NCBI GenBank assembly: GCA_035544955.1
Contig: DASZZN010000009.1
Coordinates: forward strand, 246,899 to 310,898
DNA: 64,000 nt
Reading direction: 5' to 3'
DNA from: Candidatus Dormiibacterota bacterium
Lineage (GTDB): Bacteria > Chloroflexota > Dormibacteria > CF-121
How positions within the stretch are numbered: position 1 is the stretch's first letter; every line of letters starts with the position of its first letter. Both the position numbers and the translations under genes were made by a program. Below are positions 1-9,237 of this stretch, piece after piece. The notes beneath the pieces are model-generated. The model did not search any database and was not told where the DNA came from. It saw only the letters and a program-made list of their open reading frames with translations.

Positions 1-933
1 CCAACGGCGTCAAACCTCAACTGGATCGCCGGCCAGACCGTACCGAACCTGGTCCAGGTCGCCGTCCGTGAATCGGGCCAGCTGACCATCTACAACGCGG
101 CCGGGTGGACCAACGTGATCTTCGACGTTGCCGGATATGTCCCGCTGATCACCGGCACACCGGGGCCGGACGGCTTCTACAATCCGCTCGTCTCCGCCCG
201 CCTGCTCGACACCCGCACCGGAACGGGTGCGCTCCTCGGCGGCCAGACGCTACCGCTGCAGGTGACCGGGCGCGGAGGCGTGCCCTCGATGGGTGTTGCG
301 GCCGTGGTCCTCAACGTCACGGTCACGGCACCCACGACGGGAGGGTACGTGACGGTTTTCCCAGCGGGGGCGGCGGTGCCACTCGCATCGAACCTGAATT
401 TCACCGCGGGGCAGACCGTGCCGAACCGCGTCATCGTCAAGCTCGGGGCCGCCGGGCAGGTCGCCTTCTTTAACTCGGGCGGAAGCGTGCAGATCATCGC
501 GGACGTGAGCGGCTGGTTCACGGATGCCAGCATCCCCTCGGCGACCGGAAGCGTGTTCACCGGTGTGACGCCGGTCCGCATCCTCGATACGCGCTCCGGA
601 ATCGGGGGATTCTCATCCCCGGTCGGACCGGCCGGCACGATCGTGCTTACGCTCGCTGGATGGGGTGGTGTGCCGCTGATGACCTCGACTTCGCCCGTTC
701 CCGCCACGGCCGTGGTACTGAACGTGACGGCCGTCAACCCCTCGACGGCGAGCTACCTGACGCTGTTCCCTGATGGCGCGGCGCAGCCCAGCACGTCCGA
801 CTTGAATTTCATGGCCGGACAGACGATCCCGAATCTGGTGGTGGTGCGCATCGGCGCCAACGGCAACCTCGACTTCTTCAACGCCGCCGGCACCACCGAC
901 GTGATCGCCGACGTCGTCGGCTGGTACGGCTGA
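1..933 (+). CDS. Triple-repeat surface protein, 3' part
   Basis: The reading frame is open from the first base, so the start and N-terminal domain lie outside the window; 310 residues are visible. They hold the second half of repeat R1 (with NLNW and NLVQV, ending VAGYV), a full R2 (ILDTR-type opening as LLDTR, PNRV, ending SGWFTD) and a full R3 (SDLN, PNLVVV), which ends in GWYG directly before the stop. This is the same C-terminal module seen in eight other proteins here. The module recurs in secreted actinobacterial and Chloroflexi proteins, and I know of no assigned function. The payload cannot be seen. A perfect 11-bp hairpin follows the stop and may end transcription. Confidence 0.85.
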   Translation, partial: PTASNLNWIAGQTVPNLVQVAVRESGQLTIYNAAGWTNVIFDVAGYVPLITGTPGPDGFYNPLVSARLLDTRTGTGALLGGQTLPLQVTGRGGVPSMGVAAVVLNVTVTAPTTGGYVTVFPAGAAVPLASNLNFTAGQTVPNRVIVKLGAAGQVAFFNSGGSVQIIADVSGWFTDASIPSATGSVFTGVTPVRILDTRSGIGGFSSPVGPAGTIVLTLAGWGGVPLMTSTSPVPATAVVLNVTAVNPSTASYLTLFPDGAAQPSTSDLNFMAGQTIPNLVVVRIGANGNLDFFNAAGTTDVIADVVGWYG

Positions 934-949
934 TCACGTAAACAATTTT

Positions 950-975
950 TCCCTCCCCCGCTGGCGGGGGAGGGA
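950..975. repeat. GC-rich palindromic element, also a possible terminator
   Basis: A perfect 11-bp stem (CCCTCCCCCG core) closes a CTGG tetraloop, 17 nt after a stop codon and preceded by a short T run. The same C-rich/G-rich palindrome recurs at 5186, 37331, 44111 and 52392, so this is a dispersed REP-like element that may also act as a terminator. Confidence 0.75.
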
Positions 976-984
976 GATTTCGGC

Positions 985-990
985 TAGGAT
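985..990 (+). promoter_or_regulatory. Putative -10 box for a leaderless mRNA
   Basis: TAGGAT ends 9 nt before the TTG start of the next gene and no Shine-Dalgarno is visible. This fits transcription starting at or next to the start codon. No good -35 is seen. Confidence 0.4.
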
Positions 991-999
991 TTCCGGGTA

Positions 1000-3573
1000 T
1001 TGTTTCGCCGCTGCTCCGGCTTGCTTATGGCAGCCCTCTTGTTCGCCGGCGCGTCACTGCCGGCGGCTGCGGCCGATTGGCCCACCTACCATCGCAGTAA
1101 CCTGCGCGACGGCAACGACACGAGCGCCTCACCATTCAGCGCGATCGGCCAGCAGTGGGTCTCGCCGACACTCGACGGCCACGTGTATGCCGAGCCGCTG
1201 GTGGTGGGCACGCAGGTCATCGTCGCCACCGAAAACAATTCGATCTATTCGCTCGACGCCACCACGGGCGCTGCCACCTGGGCCGCTCCCGCGCATGTCG
1301 GAGCGCCCGTCACCATACAGAATCCGCCGTTCTCGTGCGGCAACATCAGCCCGCTCGGGATAACCGGCACGCCGGTCGTCGACCCGGTTGCCGGCGTCAT
1401 CTACGCGGTCGCGTTCATCCAGCCGAGGAACTACGAGCTCGTCGCCTACAACCTGAGCAACGGGACGCAGAAGTTTGCACCGATCCCGATCGCTCCGACC
1501 GGGTTCGACACGCGCGTGGAGCAACAGCGCGCGGCGCTGGTGCTCGCCAACGGCATGGTCTACGTGCCCTTCGGCGGATATGCCGGCGACTGCGGTAACT
1601 ACCACGGGTGGGTGGTCGGGATCAAGGCGGACGGGAGCAGCACGACGCTCACCGTCTTCCAGGACCAGGCGCAGGCCGTCTGCCCAGCGGGTGCCACTGG
1701 ACGTGAAGCCGGGATCTGGGGACCCTCCGGGCCGGCGGTCGACGCCACGGGCAATGTCTACGTCGCCACCGGTAACGGCGGCGACACCACGAACTACGAC
1801 TGCGGGGAGACCGTCTTCAAGCTGAATTCGTCGCTGGCCTACGTCGACTCCTGGGCAACAAGCGACTGGGCCTCGCTGAACGGCAGCGATACCGATATCG
1901 GATCGCTCGGCCCGTCGATCGTCGGCGCCACGGGCAACCTCATCTTCCAGACCGGCAAGAACGGGTGGGGTTACCTGATGAACGCCGGCGCGCTATCGGG
2001 CAACGCCAACCACATTGGTGCTGAAGCGTTCAACGGACCGGTCTGCAACGCGGCGATCACCAGCAACAACCCGGCCGGATCGCAACGCGACCAGGTGTTC
2101 GGCGGCGTCGCCTATGCCGATCCGTACATCTACGTCCCCTGCCCCGAAGGGATCAAGGCGCTCAAGCTGGGGGCGGGGCCATCGTTCTCGATCGCCTGGA
2201 GCAGCAGCCAGGGATCGAGCCCGGGCCCGCCCATTGTTTCCGGCGGCGTGGTCTGGGCTGTCGACACCAACTCCAACACGCTATACGGCTTCGACGCGAT
2301 CACCGGCCAGTTCCGCTTCAGTACCGGCGTCGGTGGCCAGACGCATTTCTCCACGCCGGCAGCCGGCCAGGGGCGGATCTTCCTGGCGGACGGTTTTGCG
2401 GACGTGATCCGGGCCTTCGGCCAGAGCGCCGGACGATACCATCCGCTTGCCCCCAGCCGGATCTATGACAGCCGCGGCGCCGGCGGGGCACTTGGACCGA
2501 ACACGACTCGCGACATCCAGGTCACGGGGCAGGGCGGCGTCCCAGCGAGTGGTGTGTCGGCCGTCATCATGAACGTGACCGTCACGAACACAAGCGCGAC
2601 GAGCTACCTCACCGTCTTTCCGACCGGGTTCACTCGACCCGTTACCTCCAACATGAACTGGACGCGGGGCACGACGGTCGCCAACCTGGTGGAAGTGGCG
2701 GTCGGGGATGCCGGCCAGGATACGGTCTATAACGCGTTCGGCAACACCGATGTGGTCGTCGACGTGGCCGGCTGGGTCTCGATCCCCGGTGGCACGGCGA
2801 CGCCCGACGGGTTATACAACCCGCTGGTGCCGGCCCGGATCCTCGACACACGGAATGGGACCGGTGGATTCACCATGCCGATCGGGCCCGGGCAAACGAT
2901 CGACGTCCAGGTGACCGGACAAGGCCTGGTGCCCGCCAGCGGAGTGGCGGCGGCGGTGTTCAACGTGACCGCGACCAACAGCACCACGGGCGGCTACCTG
3001 ACGCTGTTCCCCACGGGCGGTACGGCGCCGCTGGCATCGAATGTCAACTTCTCCGCGAACCAGTCGGTGCCCAACCGGGCGGCGGTCGTGCTCGGGACCG
3101 GTGGCAAGGTCAGCATCTACAACCCCTCCGGGACCGTCCACGTCATCCTCGACGTCAACGGCTGGTTCACCGACGCGACCACGGGCGGCACCGGCAGCTT
3201 GTTCACGGCCGTGACGCCCAGTCGGATCCTCGACACCCGCAACGGCACGGGCGGCGTGTTTGTGCCGGTGGGTCCGAATCAGAGCATCGCGGTCCAGGTC
3301 GCTGGGAGAGGCGGGGTTCCGCCGATGGCCAGCACGGTTCCGCCAAAAGCGGTGGTCATCAATGTCACCGCCGTCGCTCCGACCGGAGCCGGTTACCTGA
3401 CGGTCTGGCCTGACGCGGTCACGCGGCCGGGCACCTCTGACCTGAACTTCGCGGCAGGACAGACCGTGCCCAACCTGGTGGTCGTCCAGGTCGGCGCCAC
3501 CGGCAAGATCGATGTCTACAACGCCTTCGGCAGCACGCACGTGCTGATCGATGTAATGGGGTGGTACGGCTAG
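1000..3573 (+). CDS. Secreted PQQ-like beta-propeller with triple-repeat module
   Basis: This 857-residue exported protein starts with TTG. The n-region FRR and an Ala-rich h-region ending near residue 24 form a Sec signal peptide, which a start at the internal ATG would destroy. Residues about 25-475 form a PQQ-type beta-propeller; blade motifs such as NSIYSLDATTGAATW are clear, but no PQQ-ligand set of a true dehydrogenase is recognised, so a binding or structural role is more likely than catalysis. R1 starts near 480, R2 near 605 and R3 near 733, ending GWYG at the C-terminus. The propeller is a paralog of the lipoprotein at 14457-15881 (shared DCGNYHGWV), which lacks the module. Confidence 0.85.
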   Translation: MFRRCSGLLMAALLFAGASLPAAAADWPTYHRSNLRDGNDTSASPFSAIGQQWVSPTLDGHVYAEPLVVGTQVIVATENNSIYSLDATTGAATWAAPAHVGAPVTIQNPPFSCGNISPLGITGTPVVDPVAGVIYAVAFIQPRNYELVAYNLSNGTQKFAPIPIAPTGFDTRVEQQRAALVLANGMVYVPFGGYAGDCGNYHGWVVGIKADGSSTTLTVFQDQAQAVCPAGATGREAGIWGPSGPAVDATGNVYVATGNGGDTTNYDCGETVFKLNSSLAYVDSWATSDWASLNGSDTDIGSLGPSIVGATGNLIFQTGKNGWGYLMNAGALSGNANHIGAEAFNGPVCNAAITSNNPAGSQRDQVFGGVAYADPYIYVPCPEGIKALKLGAGPSFSIAWSSSQGSSPGPPIVSGGVVWAVDTNSNTLYGFDAITGQFRFSTGVGGQTHFSTPAAGQGRIFLADGFADVIRAFGQSAGRYHPLAPSRIYDSRGAGGALGPNTTRDIQVTGQGGVPASGVSAVIMNVTVTNTSATSYLTVFPTGFTRPVTSNMNWTRGTTVANLVEVAVGDAGQDTVYNAFGNTDVVVDVAGWVSIPGGTATPDGLYNPLVPARILDTRNGTGGFTMPIGPGQTIDVQVTGQGLVPASGVAAAVFNVTATNSTTGGYLTLFPTGGTAPLASNVNFSANQSVPNRAAVVLGTGGKVSIYNPSGTVHVILDVNGWFTDATTGGTGSLFTAVTPSRILDTRNGTGGVFVPVGPNQSIAVQVAGRGGVPPMASTVPPKAVVINVTAVAPTGAGYLTVWPDAVTRPGTSDLNFAAGQTVPNLVVVQVGATGKIDVYNAFGSTHVLIDVMGWYG

Positions 3574-3585
3574 CGTTTCTCTGTC

Positions 3586-4908
3586 CTACTGCAAGATGCC
3601 GAAGACGTCGAGCAGCACGTGGACCTTGGTGTTCCCCCCGTTTTGAATCCGTAGCTTGCCGGCGTTGGAGCCCGTCCCGAACCCAACCATGAAGAAGTTC
3701 GGGACCGCGTTCACTGGTCCGCCGTAGTTAACGTTCGACACCGGGGCCGCGACGCCTCCGGGCGTGAGCGCCAGCCAGCCGGGAATGGCAAAGGTCGGCG
3801 CGGGATTCCCGGCGCCATCGCTCGCCACGGCCGTCAGGTTGCCGAAGAGACCGACGGCATCGCTTGGGATTCCCGTGAAGGGGCCGAAGTCGAAGGACTG
3901 GCCCCCTAGGAGAGGGCCGACATGCGCGCCGGACCCCGTCCCATTTCTCGTGTCGAGGACCCTTGCGGCGACAAACGGGTTCCCCGTGCCGTCAAGGGCG
4001 TCCACTCGAACGGCGTTGAGGCGCTTCCAGGCAGCCTGGAAGGTCCCGATCGGGGCGCCGGCCAGGGCTCGCGATGCCCAGATCGAGCCGTCGTCTTCTC
4101 GGAGCATTTCGAGCACGCCCGCACCAGGGGTCATGTTCGGAGCGCCAGCCCCACCGAGACTGAATGGAACCTGCGCGAGCCGGCCATTTCCCCCCGCGAT
4201 CATGTCGATCCCGCTGGCAGCCTGCCCGAACACCCCATAGCCGACACTCGCGGCGCCGACCACCCCCGCGGACGAGAGCGCGCCACCGGCATTGCCGACC
4301 ACTCCGGCGGACGCGTTTCCGGGGCCGGCGTTGCCGACCACCCCGACGGAGCTGAGCCCCGCACCGGCGGTGCCGACGATCCCGTACGAGGTCACGCCGG
4401 CACCGGCCGTTCCGGCAACCCCGTTGGAGGTCGCGCCTCCGCCGGCCTGGCCGGAAACGGCGTTACCGAGATTCGAGCTTGCGGACAAGCCACTCCCGGT
4501 GCCGGATCCCTGGAGGACCGCCGCGTTGGCGTTGTTGGCGCCGGCGACCATGAGGGCGACCGCGTTATTCGAGGCGGCACTGGCGTCGATATGGAGGAGA
4601 GGACTCGCCGGCGTCGCGGTTGTGGGGTGGAGGTCGGTTGTGGCGTTGGCGTCGTTGGCCTGGCCGAGCGTCATCGCTCCGCCGTTTGCCGCGGAGACAG
4701 GGATCGCTTGCAGGGCGACGCTGCCGGCGGCACCGGCCACCGCAGCTCCCGCCAGCCGCAGCAGGTCGCGCCGGCTGGGGCTCCCATCCGTGTGCGGGAG
4801 AATTCGGCGAAGCTCGTCGAGTTCTCGTCGCTGCTCCTCGAGGATCGCGCTCAGTCGAGCGACTCGCTCTTCGAGACTCGCTTCGCCTCGGGTTCTATGG
4901 CGCGGCAT
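3586..4908 (-). CDS. Tat-exported coiled-coil protein with 13-residue repeats and one divergent module repeat
   Basis: The 440-residue protein opens with a charged heptad-like coiled coil (about residues 8-37), followed by a twin-arginine signal, SRRDLLRLAGA (45-55), and an Ala-rich hydrophobic stretch to about 73. Placing a coiled coil before the Tat motif is unusual and would keep it in the cytoplasm until export. Residues about 148-225 are tandem 13-residue repeats of the type SxGVVGNAGxxxS, resembling fibre or adhesin shafts. The C-terminal 130 residues match one module repeat (ARVLDTRNGTG near 315) and end DVFGILQ. The start is supported by AGGTG 5 nt upstream. A broken paralog lies at 35825-37017. 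Function is unknown; a surface fibre or adhesin is inferred. Confidence 0.8.
   Translation of the reverse strand: MPRHRTRGEASLEERVARLSAILEEQRRELDELRRILPHTDGSPSRRDLLRLAGAAVAGAAGSVALQAIPVSAANGGAMTLGQANDANATTDLHPTTATPASPLLHIDASAASNNAVALMVAGANNANAAVLQGSGTGSGLSASSNLGNAVSGQAGGGATSNGVAGTAGAGVTSYGIVGTAGAGLSSVGVVGNAGPGNASAGVVGNAGGALSSAGVVGAASVGYGVFGQAASGIDMIAGGNGRLAQVPFSLGGAGAPNMTPGAGVLEMLREDDGSIWASRALAGAPIGTFQAAWKRLNAVRVDALDGTGNPFVAARVLDTRNGTGSGAHVGPLLGGQSFDFGPFTGIPSDAVGLFGNLTAVASDGAGNPAPTFAIPGWLALTPGGVAAPVSNVNYGGPVNAVPNFFMVGFGTGSNAGKLRIQNGGNTKVHVLLDVFGILQ
4234..4467 (-). repeat. 39-nt coding tandem repeats
   Basis: About six copies of a 39-nt unit encode the 13-residue GVVGNAG-type repeats of the Tat protein. 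They are in frame and coding, not a CRISPR array. Confidence 0.7.
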
Positions 4909-5096
4909 GTTTCACCTGTGCCGCGGGTGGCCTCGACGTTTTCCGGCGGACCGCCGGGGCCTGGCTGGCGACGAGCTTTCCGAACCCGCTCGCGCGTTTC
5001 TTACCCGCGGGGGCCTGCGCGGCCGGTTTCCGCGGCGTTCCCGATCCTTCCATGCTCCGCCTCCCTGTCGTTCGGATTCGCGCGTTGAGGCGGAAT

Positions 5097-5102
5097 TATA
5101 CT
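5097..5102 (+). promoter_or_regulatory. Putative -10 box for a leaderless mRNA
   Basis: TATACT, a near-consensus -10, ends 7 nt before the TTG start of the following gene. This would put the transcription start on the start codon. No Shine-Dalgarno is present. Confidence 0.5.
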
Positions 5103-5109
5103 GACTGAA

Positions 5110-8100
5110 TTGGCCAAGCGCTTCGTGCTCTTGACCGTGGGGGCGATGCTCGCGTTGGGGTTTTCCTCGCCGGCTTTCGCCGGACGCCCCCACCCTGACC
5201 CTCCCCGGCAAGCGGGGGATGGAAATCATCCCGTTGCAACGCACCATCAGCGAATCCCGACGTCGGACGCCAGTCTCGAGTCGCGAGTCCCCACCCCGAC
5301 CCGCGCCACACCGCGAACATCGCTTCGTCCGAATGTCATTACGGGCGGCACGTGGACACCACTCGGCCCGACCCCCGTCGCGGACGAGAAGAGCATCGGG
5401 GCGACGGCGCAAACCACCAGCGACTACGGCCGAGCGTCGGGTCGCGTCACCAGCCTGGCGACCGATCCGGCCAATCCCAACATCATCTACTTAGGGGCGG
5501 CGGGTGGCGGCGTCTGGAAGAGCGCCGACGCAGGCGCCAGCTGGAACACGCGCACCGACTCGCAGCCGTCGATCGCGATCGGCTCGCTCGCGGTGGATGC
5601 CGTCGGAACGACGATCTACGCCGCCACCGGCGAGGACAACGCGAGCGGCGATTCGCAACGCGGCCAGGGCATCCTCAAGAGCGTGGATAGCGGCACGACC
5701 TGGACCGACGTTGGTCAGACAACCTTCGCGCAGGCTCGAATCGGCGGGATCGTCGTCGACCGCACCACCAGCGGAGCCACCGAGCGAGTCTTTGCCGCGA
5801 CCGACGGCGGCCTCTTCGTTTCGATGAATTCCGGCATGACCTGGAGCCAGGTCGTACTGCCGATTACGCCGCTCCCCGGCCAGACAGCGTCGCAGCGGGT
5901 CATGCAGGTGCTGCAGGATTCGACGGGCCGGTTCTGGCTCGCCGTCTCCGATTTCTGTCAGACGGAGCTGGGCAGCGTCATGACCAGCCCCGACGGCGTG
6001 ACCTGGAGCACGAGGTTCGCGGCGCCGTCGTCCGGCGCCGGCCGCGTTGCACTCGGCATCAGCCCCTCGGGCACGGTTGCCTACGCCGCGCTGGCGACCT
6101 GCGCCAACTTCGGGAACGTGCTCGGGATCTGGAAGTCGGTTGACAGTGCCGGCAGCTGGACGCAGACCGCGGCGCCGCCCCCATACTTCAGCGTCCCCGG
6201 CGTGACTCCAGCGATAAGCCAGGGGTGGTACGACACGGCGGTCGCGGTCGACCCGACCAATTCCAACAATGCCGTGTTCGGTGGGATCACCGTGATCGCG
6301 ACCGGTGACGGCGGCGCCCACTTCAGCGACGTCGGCCAGGCCTATCTGGGCGGCAGCATCCACGTCGATTTCCACGCGCTCCAGTTCGCGGGCGCGAACA
6401 CCTTCTATGCGGGGAACGACGGCGGCATCTGGCAGGGGACGGAGACGCTCGGTTCCACTACGGTCAGCGCGAGCTGGACGAATCTCAACGCCAACCTGAA
6501 CACGATCCAGGTGTATCGCGGGGCGGCGCTCGACACGAGTCACGTCCTCGGTGGCAGCCAGGACAACGGATCGCCGGGGATCTTTCCCGGATCGCCGGCC
6601 GTCGCGCCCGCATGGCAGGAATACCTGGACGGGGACGGCGGCTACAGCGCCATCGACCCGACCCCGGGCTCGACAACCATCTATGCGAGCATCAGCGGCG
6701 GCCAGATCTACAAGGGCAGTTACGCCCCGCCCGGCGGGCCGGATCCGTACTGGCCCTACGATACCTTCGCCGAAGCGGACCCCTGCCCGGCCGCCGGCGG
6801 GTTCTCGGCGTGCAGCGACCCGGTCGCGTTCGTCCCCCCCACGCTGATGGACCCGAGCAACCCCGCGAGGCTGCTCACCGCCAGGTCCCGGGTCTACCAG
6901 TCGACGACTGGCGGTCTCCCTGCGGGAAGCAGCTGGTCGGCGATCAGCCCCTCGCTGGCCACGGCGCCGACGCCCGTGGGGGCGACCGATGTGATCGCCA
7001 GCATGACGATGGGAAGCACGCCGGGCACGGCGGCCACGGTGTGGACGGGAAGCTACTTCGGCGCGGTGTGGCGGAGCAGCAACGCGACCAGTACCGCCGC
7101 CACCTGGACGAACGCCACCGGCAACCTGCCGGCCTTCAGTCTCACCGCGCACGTCCCCGGCGATGCCTGGATCTCCGGAGTCGCCGTCAATCCGACGAAC
7201 ACCTCGGAGGCATGGGCGACGATCGGGGCAATTGGGGTCGGCCACGTCTGGCACACGACAGACGCCGGCGGGTCGTGGACGGGCATCAGCGGCACCGGGG
7301 TGACCGGCGTCCCGGACGCGGTGGTCAACGACATCATCCTCGACCGATCCGATAACGCGACGCTCTACATCGCCACGGACTTCGGGGTCCTAACGTGCGC
7401 CACATGCACCGGGGCAACGCCAGCCCCGGCCTGGTCGGCACTCGGGACGGGCCTGCCAAACGTCAAGGTCGACGCCATCACCCAGACGCAGCTGGCGAAC
7501 CAGGTGGTCGCCTGGACCCACGGGCGGGGTGCGTGGGTGATCGCGACCGCGCCGGTGCTGGCGGTCAGCCCGACGAGCATGACCTTCACGGTCGGCGCGG
7601 GCGGGGCGAAGCCGCCGACGCAGACGGCGACCGTCACCAACCAGGGGCTCGGCACTCTGTCCTGGGCGCAGACGTCGAACGCGACCTGGCTGTCGGCGAT
7701 GCCGCTGTCCGGCACTGACGGTCCCGGCGCGTCCAGTCCGGTGACGGTCACGGCCAACCCCAGCGGGCTGGCGGCCGGCACGTATAACGGGACGCTGACG
7801 TTCACCAGCAACGCTGGTTCGGCCACGATCACCGTGACGCTGATCGTTCCCGTCTTTCCGGGCCGGTACAAGCCGCTGGTTCCGGCTCGCATCCTGGATA
7901 CTCGCCTCGGAACCGGTGGATTCGTCTCGCCGGTCGGGCCGAACCAGAGCATCTCGGTGCAGGTCGCCGGCCAGGGGGGTGTGCCACAGATGGCCTCGGC
8001 GACCCCGCCTTCGGCGGTGGTACTGAACGTGACGGTCACCAGCCCGACCGCCGGGAGCTATCTGACGGTCTACCCAACCGGCGTCGTCCGGCCGACGGCG

Positions 8101-9054
8101 TCGAACCTGAACTTCGTTGCGCGGCAGACCGTTCCCAACCTGGTCGAGGTCGCGATCGGTCCCGACGGGAAGGTCAACGTCTATAACGCGTTCGGCAGCG
8201 TCGACGTCGTCTTCGATGTGCAGGGCTGGGTCACGACCCAGGGGACCGCCAGCGGAAGCGACGGCCTCTTCCGTCCCCTGGTCCCCGCGCGGATCCTCGA
8301 CACGCGATTCGGCACCGGCACCGGGGGTGTGGTGGCGCCGGTCGGACCGGGCGCGACGATTCATTTGGAGGTGGCGGGCAACGGCGGCGTGCCGGGCGCA
8401 GCCTCGACCACACCGCCGGAAGCGGTGGTGATGAACGTGACCGTGACCAATCCGAGCGCGCCGAGCTACCTGACCGTGTTTCCGACGGGCGCCTCAAAGC
8501 CCGTGGTTTCGAACCTCAACTTCGTCGCGGGCCAGACCGTGCCCAATCGGGTCGAGATCAAGCTGGGTACGAACGGGCAGGTCGACATCTTCAACGCCGC
8601 CGGGTCGGTGGACGTGATCGCCGACGTGAACGGCTGGTTTACGGACGCTTCGGATCCAACCGCGGCCGGCGGCGCGACAACCGGCCTGACGCCCGCCCGC
8701 GTCCTCGACACCCGGTTTGGCACTGGCGCGCCCCAGACCCCGGTCGGGCCGGGGGCGACGATCTACCTCCAGGTTGCGGGCAGCGGCGGCGTGCCGGCGA
8801 TGGGGAGTGCGGTTCCGCCCACGGCGGTGATCCTGAACGTGACGGTGACAAATACGACGGGCCCAAGCGACCTGAGGCTGTTCCCGAGCGACGCCTCCCC
8901 CCAGCCACCCAATGCCTCCGACCTGAACTTCGTGGCGGGCCAGACGGTCCCCAACCTGGTCGTCGTCAAGCTCGGCGCCGACGGAAAGGTTGGCATCTAC
9001 AACTCGGGCGGACAGACCGACGTCATCGCCGACGTCCTGGGCTGGTACAACTGA
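5110..9054 (+). CDS. Secreted BNR/sortilin-like beta-propeller with BACON domain and triple-repeat module
   Basis: This is the largest secreted protein in the window (1314 residues). The TTG start gives a good signal peptide (KRF n-region, cleavage after SPAFA near residue 24). Residues about 60-810 carry repeated Asp-box motifs (S-x-D-x-G-x-x-W), for example VWKSADAGASW, ILKSVDSGTTW and VWHTTDAGGSW, typical of BNR/VPS10/sialidase-fold propellers; no sialidase catalytic Arg triad is recognisable. Residues about 815-915 fit a BACON-type Ig-like domain (LSWAQTSNATWL), often carbohydrate-binding. R1 starts near 918, R2 near 1052 and R3 near 1187, ending GWYN. A palindromic element is read in frame just after the signal peptide. 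A glycan-binding surface protein is inferred. Confidence 0.85.
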   Translation: MAKRFVLLTVGAMLALGFSSPAFAGRPHPDPPRQAGDGNHPVATHHQRIPTSDASLESRVPTPTRATPRTSLRPNVITGGTWTPLGPTPVADEKSIGATAQTTSDYGRASGRVTSLATDPANPNIIYLGAAGGGVWKSADAGASWNTRTDSQPSIAIGSLAVDAVGTTIYAATGEDNASGDSQRGQGILKSVDSGTTWTDVGQTTFAQARIGGIVVDRTTSGATERVFAATDGGLFVSMNSGMTWSQVVLPITPLPGQTASQRVMQVLQDSTGRFWLAVSDFCQTELGSVMTSPDGVTWSTRFAAPSSGAGRVALGISPSGTVAYAALATCANFGNVLGIWKSVDSAGSWTQTAAPPPYFSVPGVTPAISQGWYDTAVAVDPTNSNNAVFGGITVIATGDGGAHFSDVGQAYLGGSIHVDFHALQFAGANTFYAGNDGGIWQGTETLGSTTVSASWTNLNANLNTIQVYRGAALDTSHVLGGSQDNGSPGIFPGSPAVAPAWQEYLDGDGGYSAIDPTPGSTTIYASISGGQIYKGSYAPPGGPDPYWPYDTFAEADPCPAAGGFSACSDPVAFVPPTLMDPSNPARLLTARSRVYQSTTGGLPAGSSWSAISPSLATAPTPVGATDVIASMTMGSTPGTAATVWTGSYFGAVWRSSNATSTAATWTNATGNLPAFSLTAHVPGDAWISGVAVNPTNTSEAWATIGAIGVGHVWHTTDAGGSWTGISGTGVTGVPDAVVNDIILDRSDNATLYIATDFGVLTCATCTGATPAPAWSALGTGLPNVKVDAITQTQLANQVVAWTHGRGAWVIATAPVLAVSPTSMTFTVGAGGAKPPTQTATVTNQGLGTLSWAQTSNATWLSAMPLSGTDGPGASSPVTVTANPSGLAAGTYNGTLTFTSNAGSATITVTLIVPVFPGRYKPLVPARILDTRLGTGGFVSPVGPNQSISVQVAGQGGVPQMASATPPSAVVLNVTVTSPTAGSYLTVYPTGVVRPTASNLNFVARQTVPNLVEVAIGPDGKVNVYNAFGSVDVVFDVQGWVTTQGTASGSDGLFRPLVPARILDTRFGTGTGGVVAPVGPGATIHLEVAGNGGVPGAASTTPPEAVVMNVTVTNPSAPSYLTVFPTGASKPVVSNLNFVAGQTVPNRVEIKLGTNGQVDIFNAAGSVDVIADVNGWFTDASDPTAAGGATTGLTPARVLDTRFGTGAPQTPVGPGATIYLQVAGSGGVPAMGSAVPPTAVILNVTVTNTTGPSDLRLFPSDASPQPPNASDLNFVAGQTVPNLVVVKLGADGKVGIYNSGGQTDVIADVLGWYN
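5186..5223. repeat. Palindromic element inside a coding region
   Basis: A degenerate copy of the C-rich/G-rich palindrome is translated in frame as PHPDPPRQAGDG right after the signal peptide of the BNR protein. A second in-frame copy sits at the same place in the GH18 protein at 44111. Confidence 0.6.
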
Positions 9055-9165
9055 GGCCGCTGCCCGAACTGTCGTAGGCGGCTGCCCATTCAGGCAGGCA
9101 GGCCTGCCTAGCCATCAGTCCCAACCGGCCTTGTCCGGAGTTCGCGCCGCCGGGAAACTGGGGGT

Positions 9166-9237
9166 CTGCGATTTCACGCCGCGTTACCGCCTCGGTCCGG
9201 CTGGCGCTTCGTCGCGCTGACGGCGCTTAGCCTTGTT
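9166..9237 (+). other. In-frame signal-peptide coding sequence upstream of the first canonical start
   Basis: Between the stop at 9109-9111 and the GTG at 9238 the same frame encodes a convincing signal peptide: RSGWRF, then VALTALSLVVPVATA, then GF. It contains no ATG, GTG or TTG. CTG at 9166, just after a GGGGG run, is the best candidate start. The alternatives are an unusual initiator or a lost start codon. Confidence 0.5.

Noticed and set aside
921..933. C-terminal GWYG as an LPXTG- or PEP-CTERM-like sorting signal
   Set aside because: No hydrophobic helix or basic tail follows; the motif is the last strand of repeat R3.
5491..7254. Long minus-strand open frame opposite the BNR propeller gene
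   Set aside because: Same low-complexity Arg/Gly composition and no start context; the plus strand has clear Asp-box motifs.
9096..9109. Perfect 14-bp palindrome AGGCAGGCCTGCCT
   Set aside because: Too short and isolated, without a partner site or T tract to call an operator or terminator.
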